From Gnomoniopsis sp. IMI 355080 (taxonomy: Eukaryota > Ascomycota > Sordariomycetes > Diaporthales > Gnomoniaceae), in NCBI GenBank assembly GCA_027946555.1, contig JAPEVC010000050.1, positions 113,433 through 177,432 on the forward strand: DNA of 64,000 nt, given 5' to 3'. A model generated the notes under the pieces. The model saw nothing but the letters and a program-made list of their open reading frames with translations. It was not told where the DNA came from and did not search any database. Position numbers and translations under genes: made by a program. Of the stretch, positions 35,214 to 42,523 are shown in pieces (position 1 is the stretch's first letter; every line of letters begins with the position of its first letter).

Positions 35214-36680
35214 CTAGTTCTTGGGGGGTACCACGCCAGTGGCCATCTCCCTTGGGGCTGGGATAGAGCGGCGATTGAGCTCCGTGATGACTTTAACCTT
35301 CCACTCACGACCTCCAGAGCCCAGGACCTCTAGAGCACCCCAGCAACGGAGTGCGACCGAGCCCTTCAAGTCCTCCGAGGCCAAAACCCAGTCGATGGCG
35401 ACCCTGACCTTGTCGACAATGCTGTGCGAGGACATGGGGTCCATGGAATCGAGGGCATTGGCCATGCCATAACGCAAAGTGTTGAACCACTCCGCATCCA
35501 TTACGGAGGCATCGTAGGCCTGGTCCTCGTTCCACTTGGTCTGTAGGCAGGGAAAGACCTCCTCCACAGACTTCCACACCGCCATGGTGTCCTGCCTTCC
35601 GTTTTCCAAGAGCGTGTTGCGGAGGGAGACTTGATGCTCTCCAGCGACCATCCTGTACTTCCAGCGAAGCACACGGGACCAAGTGAGGTCCAACATGTCG
35701 CTGGTTGAGCCTCCTCGGCCGCCACCCAAGCTGTGGGGCGGCTTGGCCTTGAACACCAGCTTGATGCGACCCTGTGGCAGCTCCTCGCGCAACATCAACA
35801 AGACGTATGGGAGTCGACAGTTGATCCAGTGCACGTCTCGAGGTGGGACCAGGCTGGCGAGGTGCTGCTCCAATGGCAGCTCATATGCCTCGCAGCCAGT
35901 GAAGACGAGCACGGTTCTCGTCTTCTCGGCCTCATCCTCTGCTGCCACTCCAGTGGTGCCCTGCTGCAGCTTCTCCATCTTGTCAACCCTGTCAACGACT
36001 CCCTTCATCTCGACAGCCCCAAGGTGGACCCTCTCCTCCCGCTGCTCATCCGTCTCCACAGACAATTCCACCTTGCCCTTGACGCTGTCCTGGACTTGGA
36101 CCTTGGGCATCATGTACGCCTCCTTGTCCTTGCCCGTGGCGTCAACCATCCTATCGAACTCCGCATTGGTCATGAGCGGGTCCTTTGTGTTCCTGATGGC
36201 CTTGCTTGTGACCGCCATCTCTTTCCTCAGCTTCATCTCCTCACTGAAGTAAGCTTGCCAGGACGCAGGCACACTGAAGCCACGCACAGCTGGCCATGGG
36301 AAATCCAGCTGCTCCAGACCGTTCTTGGCCTGAATAAGGCGCTGCCACAACTTTTGATCAATGCTCCAGTCCATATAGAAACGGGAGACGTCATGAAGGC
36401 CCAAGTTGCGATCCATGAACTCATCAAAGACGGCGTTTCGAGCCTCGTCAATGGCTGGGCCGTATATCAGAGCCAGCTCCTCATCACTCTTCCATGCTCC
36501 AGTGAGCTCCCCCTCTTTTCCTTTGCCCTTGCCCTCTGCTTCGATTCGGGTCAGAATTTCGTCATACTCCTCACTCAACAAGAAGATAGCCCTGCGGCTC
36601 TGATCATCCTGCCACTCGTAGTTCTTGAGCTGCTCCCACTTTTCGATGATAGCCACCATGTCGAATCGACGTTGAGCCAT
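35214..36680 (-). CDS. Orphan protein A, uncharacterised
   Basis: This is a single exon of 488 aa with the start at an ATG reading MAQRRFDMVAIIEKW. I do not recognise the family. The N-terminal half is helical and charged, with a basic-Gly tract (KGKGKEGE). A middle linker (residues about 200-255) is rich in E, K and V. The C-terminal half looks like a folded alpha/beta domain (TRTVLVFTGCEAYELPLEQ, RDVHWINCRLPYVLLML, GRIKLVFKAK), then a helical end. There is no signal peptide or membrane segment. The leader contains a (CA)n tract on the coding strand 40-70 bp upstream, and an ACGCGT-rich block lies about 300 bp upstream, nearly the same as at orphan C. It diverges from orphan B. Intron-less and GC-rich compared with its surroundings. 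Confidence 0.75.
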   Translation of the reverse strand: MAQRRFDMVAIIEKWEQLKNYEWQDDQSRRAIFLLSEEYDEILTRIEAEGKGKGKEGELTGAWKSDEELALIYGPAIDEARNAVFDEFMDRNLGLHDVSRFYMDWSIDQKLWQRLIQAKNGLEQLDFPWPAVRGFSVPASWQAYFSEEMKLRKEMAVTSKAIRNTKDPLMTNAEFDRMVDATGKDKEAYMMPKVQVQDSVKGKVELSVETDEQREERVHLGAVEMKGVVDRVDKMEKLQQGTTGVAAEDEAEKTRTVLVFTGCEAYELPLEQHLASLVPPRDVHWINCRLPYVLLMLREELPQGRIKLVFKAKPPHSLGGGRGGSTSDMLDLTWSRVLRWKYRMVAGEHQVSLRNTLLENGRQDTMAVWKSVEEVFPCLQTKWNEDQAYDASVMDAEWFNTLRYGMANALDSMDPMSSHSIVDKVRVAIDWVLASEDLKGSVALRCWGALEVLGSGGREWKVKVITELNRRSIPAPREMATGVVPPKN

Positions 36681-36700
36681 GGTGCAGGCGGGGATGAGGT

Positions 36701-36718
36701 GTATGTGTGTGTGCGCGC

Positions 36719-36751
<33 letters not shown>
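36701..36751. repeat. GT/CA microsatellite in orphan A leader
   Basis: It consists of short GT and GC dinucleotide runs followed by an uninterrupted (GT)15 at 36721-36750. On the coding strand of orphan A it is a (CA)n/(CG)n tract starting about 20 bp upstream of the ATG, so it probably lies in the 5' UTR. Confidence 0.95.
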
Positions 36752-36753
<2 letters not shown>

Positions 36754-36971
36754 TCGGTCTCTATGGGTCTATTGGTAGGTATGTGTCGGTCCTGCGTAGT
36801 GCGTCGGTTGTTTGCGCGTGCCTAGGGGAGAAGAGAGACAAAGAGAGAATGTGTGTGTGTGGGAGGACGTTTTGGATGGAAGCTTGCAAATTCGGCGAAA
36901 GAATTCGGGAACAAGACCTTCAGTTCAAAGACGTTTAGACCAGCTTCTCAAAGAACGCGGGGTTGACATTC

Positions 36972-37011
36972 TACGCGTGAACGCGTTGCAGTACGTGTTG
37001 TATTTTAGCGG
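36972..37011 (-). promoter_or_regulatory. ACGCGT-rich promoter block, copy 1
   Basis: The block is about 40 bp with two ACGCGT motifs and the 12-mer TATTTTAGCGGA on the plus strand. It matches copy 2 upstream of orphan C over most positions and has the same orientation relative to the gene. ACGCGT is the MCB element bound by the fungal MBF cell-cycle factor; that this factor acts here is inference. Confidence 0.6.
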
Positions 37012-37462
37012 ACTTTTTCCACCTCATTCAAACCAAATAATTCAGGGGAAATCGGGAACTCTCTACAACGTTTCTTTGTCTGTACGTAACCTCTAAGCAC
37101 GGCAAATTATCTCCATCAAGTCTGTCTCCAATTACCGACACACTGTATCCGCCAACACCACCCAAGCAAGAACTAAGGGCTGAAAGATCTTGGAAGACAT
37201 ATCCAACGGCCGAGGTCGAGGGAGAGGGCAACGTGGCCGGGGCGGAGATCAAGCCCGAGGTGAAGTATATTGTTGGGCTGTCCGTTCTGCTCTAATCTTG
37301 GTTGATTACTGGGACGTTTGACTTTGAATCTTCCCCTTCCTAATAAAGTGTGTTTTCTATAGGTAAACTCCACGTCTCGCGTTACTTCGAAGCTGACCAG
37401 GTCTCTTACTGCAGGCCCAATTAGAACGCTGTTCATATCACAATTGCACACCAGTCACGACA

Positions 37463-37482
37463 ACACACACACACACACACAC
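37463..37482. repeat. CA microsatellite in orphan B leader
   Basis: A (CA)10-type tract lies about 55-70 bp upstream of the orphan B start codon, on its coding strand, mirroring the position in orphans A and C. Confidence 0.95.
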
Positions 37483-37534
37483 CCATCGATTCTCGACAAA
37501 GCCTTTTTTGCACCGGCCTGCGCATACCATCAGC

Positions 37535-39259
37535 ATGGGCCCAACCAAGGATGCGGCGCTGAGGGAGGAAGAAGATCGGCAGGAGGAGCTGGAGCGTTTC
37601 CTCAAGAAGAAGAGGCCTGCCCTCACGGAAGCCGAGTTGATTGGCCTCCCGGAGCCAAAGTATGGAAGATACTGGTCGCAGGAGGATGAGAAGAAGCTTG
37701 ACACGAAGCGTGTTGGAGAGCCCGAGAGAGGACACGTCGCCATCTTGGCAGCGAAGTTCACCTATTCCAACACTGCCGCTGTCCTGCTCTGGAGAGTATT
37801 CCCTCGCTTGTACCGCAAGCTGCCGAGCGACTTGTTCTCCCTAGCGAACAAGATTGACTGTGACACTTCGGCGACGTTTGGAGTGAACAACATCATGTGG
37901 CCAATGGGCTTCTGTGATGCGCTGGCGGCCTTTTCAATCAATCCCTTCTGGACTTGGAACGCAGAGGCCGACTTCCCTCTGATGGCCCAGCTGATGCAGC
38001 TGGTTGTGCGCTGCCGCACCAACGACTGCCGCAGATGGGACACCTACAACTACACCCGTGATACATTCATCGATGTGATGATTGCTCAGCTGGACGACTC
38101 GTCGAAGCTGGACCGTACCATGAAGGAGATCATGGACGAGACCGTGGAGGAGTTTGAAGGGGAGAGGGAGGGTATGCGCAGACCGACTGAGATGCAGTCC
38201 TTGTTCCGTGCCGTCGTCGCCAAAGCTTTCAAGCCGGACAAGCCCATGATTACTGACGACTATCCTGACAGCGGCGAGGTGTACATGGTCATGGCCAAGG
38301 ACCTCCAGCTCCTGAACAATGTCCTTGCCGAGTTTGGGCCTAGTCCAGACCGTGAGGGTATGACGGAGAGGCTGCACGGGTCCACCTGGAAGCGGGACAT
38401 GACGCACGCTCGGGGAAAGAAGGCGCAGTCTGCTGGACTTTTGCCTCACGAATCTGAGGACATCTCCAAGGTCATCTCGTTGTCCTTGATCTGCCGGGCC
38501 AGGGATACTATCATCGCATCTCGCAAGGCCAGGCACAGGCCTTCTCGAACTGCCGGAGGACCGAGGGACCCAACTGGAGGCTTGATATGGGGAGACAGCC
38601 GGCCATTCATCTCTGACGATGACGAGGACGAGGACGAGGATACTTCTGCCCGTCAGAAGAGGAAGAAGAAGGCCCAGAGTGGCAAGGCTAAGGGCAAGGC
38701 GGTCAAGGCGGCCAAGGCAGCTAAAGGCAAGGGCACAGGAAGGGAGAAATTGGATGAGCGTGGGTCTCTTGCGGGTGAGGACCACCGCCGGGTCCGAGAG
38801 ACTGCCACGATCACGGAAGTATGGGGTTTTCAGTGCCATGACAGCAATGAAGCTATAAATCTCCTGTCTTCCAGCGGAGGCGAGGAGATTTCTGGTCATC
38901 ATGACGAAGAGGGTGGCGCTGAGTTCCAGTCGTCTGACGGAGAGCAGGGCACTCGTGGTAATGAGGGAGAAGGTACCGGCAACGCTGAGCTAGGACTCGA
39001 GACCGATGCCGCTATCAAAGACGAGGCTGAGGAGGGCCATGTCGGTAATCAGGATGTCGGCACCGAGGTGAGTCTCGGAACCGAGGCCGTGAACCAAGCC
39101 GGTTTCCAGACCCAGACGGCAAGGACCTCGCTATCAAGGAAACATGCCCGCGACCAAGACAGTGACGAGGCCTCGGCATACTCAGAGGCGCCCGTTACTG
39201 GGAATGCGCAGGACTCTCTTAGTCTTCGATCTCGGAAGAAGACGTCGAGGATGCAGTAA
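37535..39259 (+). CDS. Orphan protein B, acidic/basic-tailed, probably nuclear
   Basis: This is a single exon of 574 aa, with the start in CAGCATGGG context. The family is not recognised. Residues about 1-60 are charged and coiled-coil-like (REEEDRQEELERFLKKKRP, then PKYGRYWSQEDEKKLD). About 70-330 form the best candidate folded domain, with conserved-looking aromatic and Cys residues (INPFWTWNAEADFPLMAQ, CRTNDCRRWDTYNYTRDT). The rest is low complexity: an acidic run (DDDEDEDEDTS), a Lys/Ala-rich run (KRKKK, KAAKAAKGKG) resembling a nuclear signal or histone-like tail, and a long Glu/Gly/Thr tail. No membrane or secretion signal. It is divergent from orphan A and convergent with orphan C. A nuclear or chromatin-linked role is inferred only from composition. 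Confidence 0.75.
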   Translation: MGPTKDAALREEEDRQEELERFLKKKRPALTEAELIGLPEPKYGRYWSQEDEKKLDTKRVGEPERGHVAILAAKFTYSNTAAVLLWRVFPRLYRKLPSDLFSLANKIDCDTSATFGVNNIMWPMGFCDALAAFSINPFWTWNAEADFPLMAQLMQLVVRCRTNDCRRWDTYNYTRDTFIDVMIAQLDDSSKLDRTMKEIMDETVEEFEGEREGMRRPTEMQSLFRAVVAKAFKPDKPMITDDYPDSGEVYMVMAKDLQLLNNVLAEFGPSPDREGMTERLHGSTWKRDMTHARGKKAQSAGLLPHESEDISKVISLSLICRARDTIIASRKARHRPSRTAGGPRDPTGGLIWGDSRPFISDDDEDEDEDTSARQKRKKKAQSGKAKGKAVKAAKAAKGKGTGREKLDERGSLAGEDHRRVRETATITEVWGFQCHDSNEAINLLSSSGGEEISGHHDEEGGAEFQSSDGEQGTRGNEGEGTGNAELGLETDAAIKDEAEEGHVGNQDVGTEVSLGTEAVNQAGFQTQTARTSLSRKHARDQDSDEASAYSEAPVTGNAQDSLSLRSRKKTSRMQ

Positions 39260-39805
39260 AGAAGAGCGGTTTTTAGAAGCAGTTCGTAGTAGTAGCGTGT
39301 AATATAGAATAAAGCTACTTTCAGAATGATTTCCCAGCCAATACGCAGAGCACTGTATCCGCTAGCAATCGAACATAATAAGCTTTATTAAATTAGCTAG
39401 AAGAGGGCTACAAACGAGGGCTCTCTCTTATCATACTTCTCTTCCTCTCTACATTAGCTCTAACAAATTTCGTTATTCCAACATAACTTAATGATTCAAA
39501 TTGTTCTAGTGAATTTTAAAGTGTTAAAATATATAGAAATCCCACATAATTTAGAATCCAAATCTATTTAGTAGATTTTGTAATTGGAAGTACTGGTTAA
39601 TAATAACATAAGTCTAAGCTTCCAAAGCTATTTTTTAAAGTTCTAATCAAATCAACATCGTCTACAAGTAATCAGAAGCAAATTAGATAATTCTTTAAAG
39701 ACATAGAATAGAACATTATCGGTCTAACTTCTCGCTAATTATTCTTCTGTATCAAGGAACTGGGCATCCTCTTATTGACTTCAGCCTATCTAATGATAAT
39801 AACTG
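39260..39805. other. AT-rich gap between orphan B and orphan C
   Basis: This stretch is clearly richer in A and T than the genes on either side, with many TAAT and ATTA words and no open frame of note. It lies between the 3' ends of the two genes. It could be a decayed repeat altered by repeat-induced point mutation or simply long 3' flanks. I see no terminal repeats. Confidence 0.5.
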
Positions 39806-41932
39806 CTAGTTGCAAATCTCCTGTGGCTCCTTGCTAGGCGGCATTGGGCTCTGCACATAGTAAAGCATATAGCTATGTCCGATTTCACCCAGCTTCCAAC
39901 CGTCGTTGAAATGAGCAGGCTTCCTAACTCTCGGTCCGGTTGGATATAGAGGCTCGCCTGTCTTCGCCGAATAGACTCGGACGTACGTCGAGTCTAGGCT
40001 CGTTTCCGCCAGCCTTACCACCGCGACGAGATTGAATGTCTGCTCACGCTTGTCCTCGTAACATACGTCTGGGCAGAAACGCAATGTAGCCAAAGACGTG
40101 AATCCCGACCAACTCTCAATCGTCTCGGGAGTATAACGGACGCGGAGGATTGTTGGAGGGAACCTTCCGTTTCGCTCCCACTCTGAAATCCACCTATGCA
40201 CCTTTCCGTTGTGCTCGGTCCAGGATATCGTGAGCCTTGCCAGATACTCCTCAAGACTGACATCCCCCTTCCACTCAATAAGGCTCCATTTGGCCAGATA
40301 GTTCCACTTCTCCTGGGTGTCTCGGCCTAAGAACTTGACGCTGGACTTCTCAGCAGCATCATCGCTGGCGGAGAACATGTCCTTTCCTTCAGGGCATATC
40401 TTCGTCCAGAGTTTGACTTCGCCTTTGCCATCGGGCAAAATCCGAATTTCTTGTCCCGACCACATCAACAAATCTTCTCGGGACCATAGATACTGATGCA
40501 TCTCAGCACTCTCCATCAAGCTTAGAAAGATGCTGAAATCTTTGCGCACTTTACTCTCAGGAGCCAATCCCTCGCAGCCGCTCAAGGCTTTATACAGCTT
40601 GATCTGTTCCACCGCGACATCCCCACTCGGCTCGCGATCTCCATCCAGATGCGGCACCGAGGCATTCCCATGGCCCCACGAGTACTCCACCAGAGCGCAA
40701 ATGACTTTGTGCGCGCTCTTAATAGGCCCATTTCGTACCCCAGCATCCAGTTCCTGTTCGGAGTGCAAACCTACTGTCCGGAGTACTAACAGCAGGGAGT
40801 CGATACTTGATCGCTGAGACTCACTCCAGAGCCCAGGACCGACTTCGCGGTTTGGATCCCCTTCTTCCACCTCCTTCAGACGGCTTCCCAATGGATAGGG
40901 ACATGTCTTCTCCAACAAGACCTGCTGATCACTGAGCGGTCTCGGTTGCATATCCGAGTCTGCCGTGGCGGTGGGAGTCCTAGCTTCAGCCTGACCATGT
41001 CTCTCGTCGCCTCGACCCCGATCCCTGGGAGCTGGAATTTGCTGGCTAACCCGAGACTGGCCTAACTGTCGGTCCCTCTGAGCCTGACGATGGGTATAGA
41101 AGGGAAGTGTCTGGGCCCGGCCTGCTCCGCTGCCACGAACATTGCCAGATGGTCCACCTCGTCCACCCCGTCCGGCAAAACCAGCCTCCTCCTGTTGCGC
41201 CCGAAGCTGACCCCAGTCTTGGTTCGTGCCGCCTTGTCCTCCACCGGTCTGGTCTGGCTGAGGCGGTGCCTCGATCTGCTGTGGTTGGGCTGGAGCAGCA
41301 GGCTGCTGCTCTCTTCGCAAGCGGAAGGGGTTAGATGGACCACGAGCAGCATCACGTCTCCTTGCCATTACGAGTGAGGAATTGCCATGTCGGGCTGCCA
41401 CAATCGCACGTCTTCTGGCAGCATCACCAATGTCAGACGTGACGAGAACGATATCGGGTCTGACACCGCCGTTGGCCGCCGTCATCTCGTTCCTGGCGGC
41501 GTTGAACTCGCCATTCGTAGGCGCTTGAAGGAACATGGCCCTCGATCTGGTTCCACTTGCTCCCAGGCCCAGGAAAGGAAACGAGGCCTGCTGCACACCC
41601 GGGTTCACATCAACGGTGATGGCGGATCTCTCACTCTGAGGTCCCGTCCCACCGTAACCACCTCGGCGCTGTATGTGGTTATCAGCGCCGTTTTGGCCCT
41701 GGATCTGGCGCTGACCCTGGCCCTGGTCATGATAGTTGCTAGAGGGACCAAAGGCACCGCCGATAGGGTTGTGACCTGGGCCCTGGTAGTGACCATAACC
41801 ACCCCGCCGACCATATCCTCCACCTCGGCCATATCCTGCACCTCGGCCATATCTTCCACCTCGGCCATATCCTCCACCTCGGCCATTTCGACCTCCACCT
41901 TGTCCACCACCTCGGCCTCTGCCGTTGAACAT
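39806..41932 (-). CDS. Orphan protein C, RGG-rich N-terminus
   Basis: This is a single exon of 708 aa. The start is the only in-frame ATG near the N-terminus (MFNGRGRGGG). The frame stays open 52 codons further upstream through the CA repeat, but only with a GTG. Residues 3-50 are an RGG/YGRGG array, a hallmark of RNA-binding and fibrillarin-like proteins. Residues 50-330 are disordered (Gln, Pro, Arg, Gly). The C-terminal part (about 330-708) looks folded, with WSESQRSSIDSLLLVLRTVG, KFLGRDTQEKWNYLAKW, GRFPPTILRVRYTPETIESW and YVRVYSAKTGEPLYPTG. I do not recognise its fold. No signal peptide. RNA or nucleolar association is inferred from the RGG tract. Shares leader microsatellite and promoter block with orphan A. 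Confidence 0.75.
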   Translation of the reverse strand: MFNGRGRGGGQGGGRNGRGGGYGRGGRYGRGAGYGRGGGYGRRGGYGHYQGPGHNPIGGAFGPSSNYHDQGQGQRQIQGQNGADNHIQRRGGYGGTGPQSERSAITVDVNPGVQQASFPFLGLGASGTRSRAMFLQAPTNGEFNAARNEMTAANGGVRPDIVLVTSDIGDAARRRAIVAARHGNSSLVMARRRDAARGPSNPFRLRREQQPAAPAQPQQIEAPPQPDQTGGGQGGTNQDWGQLRAQQEEAGFAGRGGRGGPSGNVRGSGAGRAQTLPFYTHRQAQRDRQLGQSRVSQQIPAPRDRGRGDERHGQAEARTPTATADSDMQPRPLSDQQVLLEKTCPYPLGSRLKEVEEGDPNREVGPGLWSESQRSSIDSLLLVLRTVGLHSEQELDAGVRNGPIKSAHKVICALVEYSWGHGNASVPHLDGDREPSGDVAVEQIKLYKALSGCEGLAPESKVRKDFSIFLSLMESAEMHQYLWSREDLLMWSGQEIRILPDGKGEVKLWTKICPEGKDMFSASDDAAEKSSVKFLGRDTQEKWNYLAKWSLIEWKGDVSLEEYLARLTISWTEHNGKVHRWISEWERNGRFPPTILRVRYTPETIESWSGFTSLATLRFCPDVCYEDKREQTFNLVAVVRLAETSLDSTYVRVYSAKTGEPLYPTGPRVRKPAHFNDGWKLGEIGHSYMLYYVQSPMPPSKEPQEICN
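41806..41926. repeat. Tandem repeats encoding the YGRGG array
   Basis: Imperfect 18-bp units reading CCTCGGCCATATCC on the plus strand repeat at least five times inside orphan C. They encode GRGGxY motifs. Such arrays change length easily between strains. Confidence 0.85.
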
Positions 41933-41950
41933 CTCTGCGTATGTTTGCGT

Positions 41951-41962
41951 TCGCGCGCGCGC

Positions 41963-41997
<35 letters not shown>

Positions 41998-42040
41998 TAT
42001 GCTCGTGTCGTGCTCGTGTGCGCGTGTCGTGTGTGTGTGT
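41951..42040. repeat. CG/GT microsatellite in orphan C leader
   Basis: It comprises (CG)n then (GT)15 at about 41951-41994, and a second GT-rich run to about 42040 with CGTGT words. It starts about 20 bp upstream of the orphan C ATG on the coding strand as (CA)n/(CG)n. Confidence 0.95.
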
Positions 42041-42151
42041 CTCGGATAGATGTTCACGAACTTGTTTTGGGGGAAAATAAAAGTCCACAAAGACCTTTGG
42101 AGAAGCCTCTAAGAGATCGCGCTGTTGGAGCTGTAGCTAAGTGGAACTGTT

Positions 42152-42192
42152 TACGCGTATACGCGTTGAGAGACGCGTTATATTTTAGCGGA
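42152..42192 (-). promoter_or_regulatory. ACGCGT-rich promoter block, copy 2
   Basis: Three ACGCGT motifs are followed by the same TATTTTAGCGGA 12-mer as copy 1. It lies about 220 bp upstream of the orphan C start. Similarity to copy 1 extends weakly towards the gene (CAAAGAC...TTT..GAGAAGC-like words), so the two promoters look homologous, not just rich in the same motif. Confidence 0.6.
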
Positions 42193-42322
42193 TGGCCTTT
42201 CTTCTTTTGCAACCCAAACAGGGTCAGAACAGAAAGCTAAAAAGGCTCTTTGCCAACGCAATGTTCGAGAGCAGAACGTTGGAGAGCATGAACATCAATT
42301 ACCTAGGTACACCTACAGTTCG

Positions 42323-42338
42323 ACACACACACACACAC
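42323..42338. repeat. CA microsatellite without an attached gene
   Basis: A (CA)8 tract on the plus strand lies beyond promoter copy 2, in the position that the orphan B leader occupies relative to promoter copy 1. No start codon with a long frame follows it. Confidence 0.9.
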
Positions 42339-42523
42339 CTGGGCACCAAAACATCCAACAATTCGCATGCAGTATACTTGTTTGTCTAGGGAAATGCCTG
42401 AAAACTTACCTAGGTAGGTAGCTCGGTAGGCACATAAGTTCAAGTCACCTGTCCAGACCACAGCCAAGCGCCTCTCCTGACCTTTTATCAACGCTGGATC
42501 CTTTTTCATTTTGACGTGAAGAC

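Larger units (their letters stand above)
36681..37534. other. Divergent intergenic region of orphan A and orphan B
   Basis: This holds two CA/GT microsatellites, the ACGCGT-rich block and a short stretch (about 37196-37264) whose translation resembles the RGG start of orphan C. A second, shorter GT run is at about 36850-36861. Apart from these I see no gene. Confidence 0.6.
41933..42523. other. Upstream region of orphan C
   Basis: This contains the leader microsatellite, the second promoter block, a further CA tract with no gene attached and two CCTAGGTA palindromes. Its far end meets the 3' end of HET gene 3. No additional gene is supported. Confidence 0.6.

Noticed and set aside
35733..36938. 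Plus-strand open frame of about 400 codons antisense to orphan A
   Set aside because: It is a mirror of a GC-rich coding region. The translation is Leu/His/Gln-rich without domain logic and runs into the GT microsatellite. The minus-strand frame has the better start and composition.
37934..38902. Minus-strand open frame of about 320 codons antisense to orphan B
   Set aside because: It shadows the GC-rich gene, has no recognisable motif and no promoter logic.
41387..42049. Plus-strand open frame of about 220 codons antisense to orphan C
   Set aside because: It consists of Ser/Thr and Cys-Val repeats produced by the complement of the RGG and GT repeats.
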